A program made the translations under genes and the position numbers. Source: Portulaca oleracea (Eukaryota > Streptophyta > Magnoliopsida > Caryophyllales > Portulacaceae). Taken from it: DNA of 64,000 bases. Each line of letters opens with the position of its first letter. Within the stretch, counting starts at the first letter, position 1. This document shows positions 34,361 through 46,760 of the stretch, piece after piece. The notes beneath the pieces were generated by a model, which saw nothing but the letters and a program-made list of their open reading frames with translations, was not told where the DNA came from and searched no databases. Location: assembly GCA_029582165.1 (NCBI GenBank), contig CM055872.1:44774695-44838694 (forward strand), written 5' to 3'.

Positions 34361-37300
34361 TCAAACAAAGTGACATTCAAGCTCAATATGTTTTGTTCTG
34401 TCATGATAAACTGGGTTTCTGGCTATGTGAATGGCTGCATGATTATCACATTTCATTGGAATGGGTATAATGTTGGAGAGTGTAAGTTCATTCTGCAACC
34501 TACTCAGCCAAGCAAGTTCAGCTACAACCCTTTTGATGCTTTGATATTCTGTTTCTGCTGAAGAGAGGCTGACAGACTGCTGTTTCTTAAATTTCCAAGA
34601 AATAAGAGAGTTCCCCATGAAGATCACATACCCAGTGACTGACTTTCGTGAATGCGGACATGAGGCCCAATCTGAGTCATAGAAAGCTTCAAGGTCAAAA
34701 CTGGGATATTTGTTTAGTAGTATCCCTAGAGCAGGATTTCCTTTCAAGTATCTTGTAACATGAATGACTGCTTGATAATGAGGGATCCTGGGAGTTTGCA
34801 TGTACTGACTAAGATGCTGGACAGCAAAGCTTATGTCAGGGCGAGTATTGGTGAGAAAATTGAGTTTTCCAATCATCTGTCTATACTTTGTGGGGTCATG
34901 AAACAGATCACCATCTTCATGTTTGAGTTTGATATTGCAATCCAAGGGAGTTATCACTGTCGTAGCTAACTGGCAATCATAATCCCTGATGAGCTCCTTG
35001 GTGTACTTTTGCTGGGTCAGAATGAGTCCTTGGGAGGTTTGCAATACTTCAATTCCTAAAATGTAATTGACATGTCCAAGATACTTGATCTTGAATGCTT
35101 CATGTAGATAAGATTTGACATTTTGTATCTCCTCCAAGTCATTCCCAGTGAGCAACATGTCGTCCTCTTAAACTGTAAGAAAAGTAACCAAAGCATCATT
35201 TTTATTAAAAAACAAGGAGTGGTCATTCTCAGAATGCTTGTATCCTTGTACATATAAGGTCTCAGCAAGCTTGGCATACCATTGCCTAAAAGCTTGCTTG
35301 AGGCCATAAAGAGACTTTGTAAGTTTACAAACAGCATTAGGGATGTCAGTGGATAAACCTAGAGGTAGACTCGTATAGATGTCTTCATGTAAGTCCCCAT
35401 GGAGAAAAGCATTGTTGACATATAATTGGTGTAAGAACCAATTTTTCTTTACTGCAATTGCCATGAGACTTCTCACTGTTGTCATTTTAACAACAGGTGA
35501 AAAGGTCTCAATGAAGTCAATTCTTTCTCTTTGTGTGAATCCCTTCACAACACGTCTGGCTTTTAGCCTCTCAATTGTCCCATCAGCTCGATGCTTCACC
35601 TTGTAGACCCATCTGCACCCAATTGACTTCTTGCTAGGTGGAAGAGGGACTATTTACCATGTGTTGTTTAAAATCAAGGCCTGAAATTCCTTTTGCATAG
35701 CCTCATTCCACCCAGCGTGTTGAGAAGCTTCACTATAATTTGTAGGTTCTGTGTAATCCAAACTTCTGAGGAGAGTTTGGCTGGCAGCACTGAGAGCTAT
35801 AAAATCTAGGCTAGGAGCTTCAAGAACAAGGTTAGTTGAAGTAGATAATCACATATTAGATTGACTATTACTTGATGTAAGAAGAGAATAGTCCTGTAAA
35901 CAGGAAGGAAGCCTATGTTCCCTTGTGGATCTCCTTCCTGGTAAAATGTCATCAAGATCTTTTCAGTTCTTGTCTATGTTCCTGAAATGTCAGGAGTGTT
36001 TGAGAGAGATTCAGCTACTGCCCTTCTATCATCATGGTCATGGGTGCTATGATCATGTATAGGCTGTTGTTTGCTATAAGTAATATAAAAATTGTCAGAA
36101 TCATAGAAAAAAATCATAAGTCTCCACCCTTTTTCCTTTGTTTTGGTTGGTGAGTTTTTGAAAATTTGTATTTTGCTCATCTGGTTTTTGTTCATCTGCC
36201 AGGGGAAACACGTCCTCATGAAAGATTACATCTCTAGATGTGTGAAACTGTCTATCTTCAAGGGACATAACCCTATATGCCTTTTTCCTGTTAGGTAGCC
36301 AAGAAATACACATGGCATGGCTCGAGGGTGTAATTTTGATCTACCTTGCTTGAGGGTAGACACATAACATAAACATCCAAAATTTTTGAGGTTATAATGG
36401 TCTGGTGCCTTTCCATGAAGGACTTCATAGGGGGATTTGTTGCCTAAAATCTTAGTTGGCATTCTATTGATTAAAAAGGTGGTAGTAAGAAGGCAATCCC
36501 CCCCAAAACTTTGTTGGTAAGCCAGATTGAAACAATAAAGATCTGCTGACTTCCAATAAGTGCTTGTGTTTTCTCTCCACCACTCCATTCTGTTGAGGTG
36601 TTTGAACACAACTGGTTTGGTGGAGTATTCCATTGTCTGAAAAGAAAGCCTTGGTTGCATGGCTAAGACCAAGTTCAAGAGCATTATCTGAACGAATAAC
36701 TTTTGTATTCCTGTTATATTGATTCTTAGCCATTTGAACAAAAGATTTAATCAAGGACAAAGACTCATCCTTAGTTGTCATTAAATGAGTCCATGTTACC
36801 CTAGTGAAGTCATCTACTATAGTAAAGAAATATCTATGTCCAGTGTATGTCTTAACAGAATATGGTCCCCAAACATCAATGTGAAGAAGATCAAAAGGAT
36901 TTTCAGTAGAAATAGTACTAGAGGCAAAAGGGAGCCTTTGGACAAATGGAACAGGATGTCACAGAACAGGGATTATTAGCACTATGTGAACAAGATATCA
37001 TAGGGAGTCTTTTCAATTTTCTAAAAGAAATGTGGCCCAATCATTTATGCCAAAGATCACAAGTTTTACAACTTTTATTACAAGGAGCTTTTACAAGAAA
37101 ACTTGAACAAAAATCAAAATTGGAATTAGCTTGATTATAGTGCTCTTTGCCCTTTTTATCTTCTTGAAATTTGTATGTTGTTTGCTGATCTAGAACATAG
37201 AGACCTTTTGAGATTTTACCAAGAACTAATGGCCTCTTCAGAGAAGGGCCCTGCGAAATATAATTCTCAGGTGTGAAAATCACTAGGCAATTCAATTTCT

Positions 37301-38673
37301 TACTCAACCTTTTCACAGATAGAAGATTAAAATTGAAAAGGGGAACATGCAAGACATGATTCAAGACCAACTGTGGGTTTATTTTCAGGTCACCATATTC
37401 TACAACTTTCAATTTTTGGCCATTAGGGATGATAATGTAGATTGGTTCATGCAAGTTTTTGATGCTGCATAATTGACTTCTATCATGGACCATATGATCA
37501 GTTGCTCATGAATCAATTATCCAAGCCTTATTTTCAACTTTGGAGATCAAGCAAGTGGAACTAAAATTAAGAGGAATACCTGCCATATATGCAGTCTTGG
37601 ATTCTGACTGTTCTTGTGCAGGTTCTGAATTCCTAGTTCCATTTTGCAAGTTGGTCATGAAGTTGATCATCTGGTGTGACTGTTCTTCTGTCAATCCAGG
37701 GAGAGTGAATCCTGAACTGTTGTAAATGCTTTGTGACCCTTCATCAAAATTGCTAATATCTGCATCTTTTTGGACATTGCTAGCATATCTTGGGTTCTTG
37801 TTCTTATTAGAGGGATTGCTTCCCTTTTTTTCTCCCCTTTATTGGGATACCCATGTAATTTGAAACATCTATCAATGGTGTGGCCTGGCTTCTTACAGTG
37901 AGTGCAAAATAAATTTGACTTCCCATCCCCCTTTCTTTGTGAATTTTGAGAACCAGAAGGGGTGAAGAAAGATGCAGCTTCTGTGAGAAAATTGGTGGTC
38001 CGTTTCACTTGTCTTTGTCTTTCTTCTTGCAGAAGAATGACATAGACTTGGCTTAGAGACGGAAAAGGGGACATGATGAGGATATTACCTCTTATTGCAG
38101 TATAACTTTCATTTAGCTCCATGAGAAATTGTATAACTTTCTGCTCCTCAGAGTACCTTTGTAAGGCTGTGTTGATTGGCTCCTTGCAAGTGCATTTTCC
38201 ATAGCTGCAATGTGGAAAGCCTGACACCATGGACATCTCATCCCATGCTTTCTTGGACTTGTTGAAGTACTCAGCTATGTCTAGATCTCCTTGAAAGAGG
38301 GCACTAACATCTTGTTGAACCTGAAACAGCTTGGCCTTATTCGATTGTCCATATTTTTCAATGAGTTCTTTCCACAAGATGGTTGGTGTCTCACAATAGA
38401 AAACACTTTCCCTTATATTCTTGGTTAGTGAATTCAACAACCAAGAAATCACCGTATCATTACATCTTATCCAATGTGGGAAGAGGGTAGAATCGCTGCC
38501 TAGCATGGTGAAGAGCCATCAACAAACACCAGCTTGTTTTTGGCAGATAGTGAAATAGTAGCTGACCTTTTCCAGCTCTTAAAATCATGATGATCTGATG
38601 GGTGTATAAAGAGTGGATCAGATTGATCCAAGATCACAGCAGATGAGGTTTTGGAATCCCTATCTGTACCCAT
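34361..38673 (-). pseudogene. copia gag-pol polyprotein with stops and frameshifts
   Basis: Gag likely starts at MGTDRDSK (38673). A frame break near 38505 separates the N-terminal part from the UBN2-type gag, which ends in a zinc knuckle (CTHCKKPGHTIDRC, about 37890). The protease site reads WIIDS-stop-ATDHM near 37507: the Gly of the DSG triad is replaced by TGA. The integrase region (about 36226-37040) retains HQTSCVQTPQQNGVVERKH but is in two frames. RT starts near 35640 (QRERIDFIETFSPVVK); the YVDD box is spoiled (stop followed by EDDMLL at about 35168). RNase H carries DSDWASCP and ends at 34361. It cannot make its own enzymes. Confidence 0.92.
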
Positions 38674-38756
38674 TGTTTTGAACAAACGAGAAGGAGGGAA
38701 GAGAGAAAAGAGGAGGGGAAATAGAGTAGGATCAGAATGATGCCTGCTTGATACCA

Positions 38757-38964
38757 TGAGAATGTTTTTGGGAGAAGAATGAATGGCAATACACTCAATG
38801 ATATCTTCCTCTTAATGAATGAAAATAAGACAGAAGTCCTATCCTACATATACACGAGGAGAGGAAGAAAAAAAGAAACAGAAAAGGAAAAACAAGAAAG
38901 AAAAACAACCTAGCTTTAACTAAAATAACTAACATTAACTAACAACCTGAATATAATCCCAATA
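38757..38964 (-). repeat. 5' LTR of the copia element
   Basis: A 208-bp LTR adjoining the primer-binding site at its lower-coordinate end. Confidence 0.9.
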
Positions 38965-38995
38965 AGTTGTAGTGTTTTTTTAATTGTTAATATTT

Positions 38996-39152
38996 CCCCG
39001 TTCTTTTGTGCGTTAAGGCAACTAACCGCAACGCAACCTAACGCAACATACCGCTACATAACGCAAATTACCATTACCTTTTAACTATTTCCACCGCAAC
39101 TTAACGCAACTAAACGTAACGCAACGTAAACGCAACGCGCAAAAGAACGGGG
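38996..39152. mobile_element. Small MITE rich in AACGCAAC
   Basis: Inverted ends CCCCGTTCTTTTGTGCG and CGCGCAAAAGAACGGGG enclose a 157-bp GC-richer stretch that repeats AACGCAAC-like units. No clear target duplication. Confidence 0.6.
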
Positions 39153-39824
39153 CCCGGAGTTTTCTTTTGGTATTGTTTAATTTTGTTATTGTTTTCTTTC
39201 TTCAATTCAATTTAAAGTGTGTCAAATTTATGAGGAAAAAATAATTAATTAGGTTATTAAAAGTTAAATTTGAATAATTTTTGATAGCTTTTGGTAAATT
39301 TTGATAAATTTAGATATAAAACTATCAACACAATTTACCCATAAATTTGACATGCCCTAGTCTACAATTGAAAAAAAAAAAAAGAAAAGAAACTAGCTCA
39401 TTTTGCTCAATTTAGTTTAATTTAATTGTTTATTGATGTCCAATTCGGTAAATTTAGCAAACTTTTAGACATGCATGTGTTGTATTTTAGACAGTTTTCA
39501 GAATACCAAAAAAAAAACGGTCCAATGAATTTTTTGTTGCAGTGGTTTCTTAATTGTTAATGTATTTAATTTTTTTTATATCCTATAATTTTATTTTTTT
39601 TATTAGTTCAATTCAATTATTTGTCTACAACAAAATATAGTTCATCTGTTTAGTTTATTTTAATTTCATAGTTCGTCGATCCCTAATGTGCTAGGCTCCA
39701 TAGTGTTTTCTTTAGATATGCTATTGTTGTATATACACAACATATTCTCTGGTAGAAGGATAAATCTTAATTTATTTGTAGTGTCTATCTCTCTAGAAAC
39801 CAGTAGCCAAGAACAAGATATAGA
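39153..39824. other. AT-rich spacer
   Basis: No gene or recognisable repeat. Confidence 0.4.
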
Positions 39825-39840
39825 AAGTGAGAGTTCTCCC

Positions 39841-40439
39841 TCCTGTCCCATTTGGCATGAAATTTTGCGTTGCCTTGGATGCAAGCTTCAACAAGCAAAG
39901 AGTTTGAGGCTAATGTATGAAGGCTAGACGAGCTGCTCTTCGGAAACAAGATAAGATCGAGGATTTGGATCACTTCTTTCTTTGCCAATGGTTGGACAAT
40001 TTGATTGCACAGAAACATAAAAGTTCATGACAATCAACAAGTGGATATGTCTGAGGTGATTAAAGCAATCAAACTAAGGGTGACTCACTGGTGCACCATT
40101 GGGAAACATCCAACTCCATACACTCCTGACACTATAGCTGTGATTTCTGCTGCTATCCCTTCGATTTTCAATTAAGATCTGCTGAAGGTGGGATGAGTTT
40201 GCTGATGAATCTGTAGATGGTGTTTTACTGGACTAAATAGTGGAGCTTCTGTGAATCGTGGGAACACATTTTTATAGCTTTATTGGGATTTTGCATTTGC
40301 TAATCCCTTCATCTTGTTTGTCTTGTTTTCTGCCAACTTTATCATTTGTATTGTTGGACTCTTGGGCCACGACCTTTCTTTTGTCTCAGTAAAGTTTGGG
40401 CTCTTGCCCTTAATTATCTTAAAAGAAAAAACAAAAAGG
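39841..40439 (+). mobile_element. 5'-truncated LINE with 16-bp target duplication
   Basis: The end of an L1-like ORF2 (VIKAIKLRVTHWC and PDTIAVISAAIPSIFN, stop near 40174) and a 3' UTR are followed by an A-rich tail (40421-40438). AAGTGAGAGTTCTCCC (39825-39840) and AAGTGAGAGTTTTCCC (40440-40455) flank it as a near-perfect target duplication. This is a classic truncated LINE insertion of about 600 bp. Confidence 0.8.
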
Positions 40440-40455
40440 AAGTGAGAGTTTTCCC

Positions 40456-41010
40456 TTCGCCCTCCCATCTCTCTTTTATCTTTTTGAATCTTGTACGCTC
40501 TTCTTTCTCATTCTCTTCGACTATCTGTCTAGCCTCTCTATCGACTCTATCTTCGACCTTCTCCATGTTTGGAGATCCAGACTCCCGATCATGAGAGATC
40601 AGGTGAAGATCGTAAATCGCTGCTTTTCCAGAGTGAAGATTGCATCTTTATCAATGCTTTATGGAGGCTAGGGCTTATGTTAAGTGTTTTGCTCTCTTAT
40701 TTCTTCAAATAGGCGTAGATCAAGTTTATTTCTTCTGATCCGTACTCTTCATCAGTAGATCGAGCTTTTTGATCGCTAGCCTTTGATATATGTCTTGCGG
40801 TTTCGATCGAGGTTGTGGTTCGATTGTTCCTATTCCCCTTCGTGGTGCTCGAGGTGTTCATGGGTCAGGTACTCAAACCAATTGGATATTTTTTTCGGGT
40901 AATCGAAACCTGCCATAGCCTCAAACCATAAATGTATCCGAAAAAGTTTTTGGTACATGAAATTTGGGTGCCCTAAAGTTTCAGATAAGGTTACTAGTTA
41001 CCAAAAATCC
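40456..41010. other. Spacer, no gene identified
   Basis: A pyrimidine-rich stretch (about 40460-40570) resembles a transcribed leader, and a 13-bp motif AGATCGAGC/AGATCGAT recurs. No coding region is supported. Confidence 0.4.
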
Positions 41011-41487
41011 TGATTAGTCCTAATTTTCTAAATTTTCCATTTCACTTTTAATTTGTAATTAATTAAGCTTTTTATGATTCGTGCAATGCACGATTTACTT
41101 TTTATTAGTTTTCCTAAAATCACTTTTGTAGGACAAAATTGTAATAACTATCAATCTATATTTAGTAATTATATAATTAAAAAAGATTGTACTATCATTA
41201 TCATTATGTTTTCGTAATAAAAATATATTTAAATACTAATTAGAGAAACCTTATTAGTCCTTATTTTCTAAGTATTCTATTTCACTTTTAATTTGTAATT
41301 AGTCTTTTTATATTTCGTGCAATGCGTGATTTACTTTTTATTAGTTTTCCTAAAATCATTTTTGTAGGACCAAATTTTAATAATTGTCGATCTATATTTA
41401 GTAATTAATATAATTGAAAAAGATTGCAATATCATTATTCTTGTATTTTCGTAATAAAAATATGTTTTAATACTAATTAGAATTAAT
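41011..41487. repeat. Tandem duplication of a 240-bp unit
   Basis: 41011-41250 and 41251-41487 are direct copies (for example TTTCACTTTTAATTTGTAAT then TTTACTTTTTATTAGTTTTC in both), nearly 90 percent identical by eye. AT-rich and noncoding. Confidence 0.85.
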
Positions 41488-41577
41488 TATATGGTTCAAA
41501 AGTATACTAATTAAATAAGAACTAATTGAGTTTTTACCTCCTTGAATTTTTGTGAAAGTAGGATTTTAACCCTCAAG

Positions 41578-41824
41578 TGTGGAACTATCTCAACCAAAAA
41601 CTTAAACTGATGGTTGAAGGTCCAATAATGGTTTTATATTATAGTATGCTCCCTCACGTAAATGCTGCAAAGGTTCCCCTTAACCTTGCACAAATAAATA
41701 TGGGGACTGCTGAGATTTGAACCTGAGACCTCTTGCTCAGGTCTGGTTCTGATACCAAGTGGAACCATCAACCTGAAGCTTAAGCTAATGGTTAAAGGTC
41801 CATTAATGGTTTTATACTCTAACA
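41578..41824 (-). mobile_element. TRIM retrotransposon
   Basis: Two direct repeats of about 67 bp (41578-41645 and 41758-41824) share AATGGTTTTATA and CTTAA(A/G)CT blocks. Next to the upper one lies TGGTATCAGAACC on the minus strand (41745-41757), a tRNA-Met primer site, and a purine run TGAGGGAGC adjoins the lower one. Flanks TCAAG and CCAAG match at 4 of 5. It has no coding capacity. Confidence 0.75.
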
Positions 41825-42209
41825 CCAAGTTTCAAAAATTAGGTTTATTTTGCTTCAACTTTAAGCCCCTTATTATTTTACCCATTTCCGATGGATGACA
41901 AAATTTTCCTCATAGAAGGGTGTGGAAAGTCAGAAACGTCTCTAATTAAAAACATGAAAAGACACATTTACCGCCAAAAAATTAATTGGTCTACACATTT
42001 ACACAACTGTCGCCTTACCGCCTCCTTCCATCGTCCTTTTCCCTACTAGCTCAACACTCATTCATCTCCATAAGTAAAGCATCGACAGAGGATAGAGGCA
42101 ATTTGAAGGTATGGGTTTTGGGTCTTTTTAGCCATTGTTTTCGAATGCTGAGAGTTTTTTTCTATTGATTTCATTGTTTCTATTTGTATCATCCAAACAT
42201 ATGTTTCGC
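41825..42209. other. Possible leader of a disrupted transcription unit
   Basis: A C/T-rich stretch (42000-42100) is followed by CAATTTGAAGGTATGGG, which could be an exon end and donor. No protein is recognisable. The unit would continue at 48050 if the nested LTRs were absent. Confidence 0.25.
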
Positions 42210-42971
42210 TGTAACGCCGCAAGCTAGGGTGTCAGGCACGTCATTTTCGTGGGGTCCTACTTGGACACCCACAAGGCTACCTAAACTTCAAACCATAACT
42301 ATTCCCAAATATCGTAGAGTAGCGGAAGTTTTTCTCCATGACAAAAACTCAAACTTAGGCCGTAGGAATCAATCTAAAACATACAATTCCATACTTACTT
42401 ACATTCAACAAAGTTTACACGTTTACACACAAAATGCATCCATATTATACTCAACAACATATATATTCGATATCAAATATATAACTTCAAGCCTCCTTCC
42501 TAGCCAACTCCAAAAGACTTCAAGAGTTTGTCGTTAAGGTACCTTCCTGCCTTCCCGCTTTCAAACCTGGAAAAAAGGTGAGGTCATGAGCTCCTCGAGC
42601 CCAGCGAACAATCCTTATCTCCCCTATTGTTACACTTTACACATTAACCGGTTAGCACATAAGCACAAGATCATTTACATATTATCACTTCCTAAAATGT
42701 AACAAACATAGGAAAGAGACAAAGAAACATATTGCAAAGCATCACCATAAGCTCGTATAACTCTATCAGTAATTTGCCAAAAGATTCAACAAATACACAT
42801 ACGAAATATCACAATTGTTATAAGACAAGCAACGAGACTAACTCAGCCATACATATCCCATACCATGCACGATTTAGGAGCTTTAGCTGTCACTAAAGTC
42901 CCTAAACAACTCTACTGTTAGTTTATTCGCTAAACTATCCATGGTTGTCCCATACCAACCATGACCCTTGG

Positions 42972-45900
42972 TGAAGATCTGGGAGTTTTATTAAGAGTAA
43001 TTATCTTGATTAAGGGTCTAATTTGGGTTAGTTATTTATTTATAGGATTATTGATTAATTTTCTGTTTTATGTGATTATATTTATATTTATATTTATTTA
43101 TTTATTCGAATTAGAATTTTATTGAAGGAGCCGACTTATTAATTTGTGGACTTGTTATATTGATTGGTAATTAGGTTATAGATTGAGAAAGGAAAGGAAT
43201 AAGAGGAAGTTATTATTTGGAGAGATAGAAATGATTAATTAAAAGGGAATTATTTCCCTTTTTCCCACTTGGTTTTCACGGCAAACAGAAAAGAAAAGGG
43301 GGTAAGCCCCTGTGTTCCTTTGGGGCAGACCACGCACGAGAGAAAGAGAGAGAAGAAGAGAGAGAGAGAGAGAGAGAGAGAGGGTCGCGGCAGTGGCGGC
43401 ACCACTGGCGGTCGGCGGCTGCACGGCCCACGGCTACGCAGGGAGAGGGAGAGGGAGATGGGGGGTTGGTTTGGTGGTTTATTCTTCCCCTGCTCCTCTT
43501 GAGCAACACACGAGAGGTAAAAGGAAAAGGGTTGCTCGATGGTGGTGGTAGCAGTGTCCACTGGGTGCCGGTGAATTGGGTGATGACTGAAGATCCGCCG
43601 CAGCAACGGTGGCTGCATTGGTTTGACACGAGATAGACGAGGGGCAGAGGCGGTTCAAGTTTGGTTTTGGAGCGGTTTCTCGGGCGGTGTCCAACGCGTT
43701 TGGATGCTTCCGATGCCTCTCAGCCAATTCTAGTCCCAAATAGAAACCCTAAGCTGCGAATTGGGAATCAAAGTGAGTAATCTCTGTCCCCTCTTCATAA
43801 CTGTTAAGTTTCATGTTTAGTTAATAGATTTTGAATACTGAATATATGCCTGGAATAATTAATGGTATTGGAGTGGTTGGATTGAACTATATAACTGAGT
43901 TTCTGGAAGTTGGTTGGTATTTGGGTTGAACATTGAGCGTCGAGGTTTGTTGGGGATGATGTATGTGAGGAGGGAGTTCGGGTTGAATTGCAAATTGGAA
44001 TATTGGGTCGAATGTCGATATTCATGGGCTGTCAATTGATTATGGTGAATATTGTCTTAGTTGTGTTATACATATAGAGATTGAGTTGTTCTATGATTTA
44101 AAGGAGCCTTCTATGCGTGAATATGTGTTTAGTAGTCACAAAAGTTTGAATGAGTTTATCATTGATATTGATTTGGCCGATTATAAGTATAGTGTGCATA
44201 AATAAGTGTCCTACAGGTTATATGTGCTTAGTTTCATTATTTATAAGTATAGTATGCATATAAGAATCATGGATGAGTTATATATACTTAAAGAATGAGT
44301 TTTTAAGCTTATATTAGATGGTTGGGTATTTAGTATATTGTAGTTATGCTCTAATCTAGTATGAATGGAAATTGGATTACTTGGTAGTCGTTATATGTTA
44401 ATTTAAGTCTCTATGTACATACTTATATCTCTTTTATTATGGGCTTGTGTAATTGAAAGGTGTTTATAGGATTTTTTATTCAAAAGAAAGGATTTCAAGT
44501 GATTATTTTAGGGTATGTTGAAAAGCATTTGCGTTTCCAAGTCGTTAATACTTATTAAATGGGTTTAGCGTAAGTAAAGAAAACTTATTTGAGCTATTCG
44601 AGCTTTTGGACTTCTTAAATGGAAAAATGTTGGAAAATTGGCCAGTTGAGCTATTTGATTTGAATGAAATTTATTTTCCTACCTTATATACGATTTGGAA
44701 AGCTATTTGGATGAGAAGTGTATGGTATGGAATTGTTATGCGATTTACGAGTTTGAAATGGTTTTCGGGCTAGGTGTATTGCACTAGGTACTGTGGACTA
44801 ATTGGAAAGTCGGAGTTACACCTGTAAAGGGGAACTGAATCGGCTATTGGAAAGCCGGAGTTACACCTGTAAAGGGGAACTGAATCGGCTAAGTATATAA
44901 AGTCCATTGACGTTAGAACTCTCGGGAAGTTACACTAACTATCATAAGGGGGAACCGACCTCGACTGGATAGTGCTGAAAGTACTCTACGCCCATGGTAT
45001 CGATATTTTCGTACAATGGAAAGAAGGAAAGATTATTTGAAATCATTGGTTTATTGAAACAGTTTATACTATGGTTATGGAAAGACGGAAAAGGAAATTT
45101 GAATAACTTTTAATACCTGTTTCAAAGTGCGTGAGTTATTCTTTATATGTTGAAAGTGTTATGTTCTTATTTAGAATGACTTTGAAAGGTTTCGAAGTAC
45201 GAATGGTATTCTACTTGAGAATTGCTAAGTTTTTTAATGTCGTTTACTACGTTCAAACTAAGTTTCAAAAAGAGCCTCGTGTTTTAAATAAAGAGCTTAT
45301 TTTGTTATTAATGATTTATATATATGTGATATTGGAACTCTTTGTGTGTGTCTTTTAATTAGTCTGATGCATTACACGTGAATCTTGCCTTGATCGTTGA
45401 CCTTTGGATGCTAAATGGAATGTATGAGCTATTTGAGGGATAACTAAGTTAGGATGTTGATGTGTATGGAGTTGGTTACGACCTACTAGAACACTAGGGT
45501 ACTTGAGATGCTTCTTTGATGGCTTCCTGACTGTTTTCATGACCAAAAAGGTTATCACATCCCCCTATAGTTGATTTGGAAGATATGAGAGTGTTTGTTA
45601 CCTTAAATGGGACATTTAGGTGCTTGAATCGAAACCTTATACATAGTTTCTTGCTTGATGGATTATAAAGTAACCAAGAGACGTGTTATGTTTTAATTGT
45701 ACCTTTGTGAATGCAAAACTAGGGTGACTCCCATTCATAGGCTGCTTGAATCTCAATGATTATTTCAGGGTACAAGTTAGCCACTGAGCTGTGGTTTGCT
45801 CATACCCCCTTTCCCCTCCCCCTTACAGATAAATATGAAGATCCCGAGTTGACTGCTTGTTTGGAGATTTAGTATATCTAGTTGTTTATGTATAGGAAGT

Positions 45901-46219
45901 AATTGTCTTGTAATTTGAATCCTATTGTAAATATTGTTGAAATACTTGGGTTGTTTGATGCATTTAGATTGTTCTCCGAGCGTGTGGCTCGCGATATACT
46001 CTGGCGTGTGACCGTTGAGTCTGTTTTTGGTTTATTTTGTTTATTTTCAGAAATGTAAGGCTTTAAGTCTGGGAAACGTCCATATTACAAAGGAAACTCT
46101 GTCGGATTTTCCCCAGGAAGTTTTGGAAGTTCATTTTTAAGTACCTCTTTTTACCTTTCTCAACCTTAATTAGGTTGAGATTGACCTTAACAACCCCTAT
46201 TAGGGAGCGGGCTGTTACA
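42972..46219 (+). mobile_element. Tekay-like solo LTR nested in the previous one
   Basis: Starts TGAAGATCTGGGAG and ends GGGCTGTTACA (3248 bp). Flanks CTTGG (42967-42971) and GTTGG (46220-46224) match 4 of 5, and joining them restores the outer LTR sequence. A GA-rich then GC-rich leader (43330-43740) fits plus orientation. The GC-rich part gives only spurious frames. Confidence 0.75.
44801..44890. repeat. Two tandem copies of a 45-bp unit
   Basis: ATTGGAAAG(T/C)CGGAGTTACA followed by CCTGTAAAGGGGAACTGAAT is repeated exactly twice, with one difference. Confidence 0.95.
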
Positions 46220-46529
46220 GTTGGGCTCGCAGTCCTCACTCGAGTCCAAAAGGAAGTAAAGCCTACTAAGCTAGATCAATAACTCGAATATAACCATATC
46301 TCATACATACATATCACATAATTTACATAAACTATCACATTATTATCAATGTCACATCACATTTCATAATCAAAGTCACACAAAATCACAATCTTCATAT
46401 TTCGGAAAGCGTAACACAAATCACAACATAGCATAGTTTTCTTAATTAATTAAAGTAACTTGTTGTAGGGGAACTCACTTATAACTCACTCAATGGACTA
46501 ACACCTATATATCATAAGAGTCACAAACA

Positions 46530-46760
46530 CGTCTTGGTGGACCGGGCAATGCCCACTCAAGGTATCTAACAGGGACCCATCGTTCTAGAACGCAGATATC
46601 CTCAATTCACAGACTTTGGAGTCACATTCACATCCTGGAGGACTGGGCAAAGCCCACTCAAGGTACCAACTAGGGACTCACTTAGATCCAAAACAAACAG
46701 GCCGAAAATCACATCCTGGTGGACCGGGCAGTGCCCACTTAAGGTACCTACCAGGCAATC
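46530..46760. repeat. Three copies of a CCTGGTGGACCGGGCA repeat
   Basis: Units containing GGACCGGGCA and GCCCACT(C/T)AAGGTA recur about every 80-100 bp inside the outer LTR. Confidence 0.8.

Larger units (their letters stand above)
34003..38964 (-). mobile_element. Full-length Ty1/copia retrotransposon, defective
   Basis: A 4962-bp element on the minus strand with LTRs 38757-38964 (5') and 34003-34214 (3'), about 97 percent identical by eye, and a perfect duplication AGTTG (33998-34002 and 38965-38969). The primer site TGGTATCAAGCAGGC follows the 5' LTR, fitting initiator tRNA-Met, and a polypurine tract (CCAATTTGAGGGGG) precedes the 3' LTR. Domain order gag, protease, integrase, RT, RNase H identifies Ty1/copia. 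LTRs start TATTGGG rather than TGTTGGG. The coding region is broken in several places. High LTR similarity indicates a relatively young insertion. Confidence 0.93.

Noticed and set aside
36785..37134. Plus-strand frames within the copia element
   Set aside because: Antisense to the integrase and pre-integrase region of the copia polyprotein.
43239..43739. Ser/Leu- and Arg-rich frames on both strands
   Set aside because: They lie in the GA-rich and GC-rich leader of the inner Tekay-like LTR and are low-complexity.
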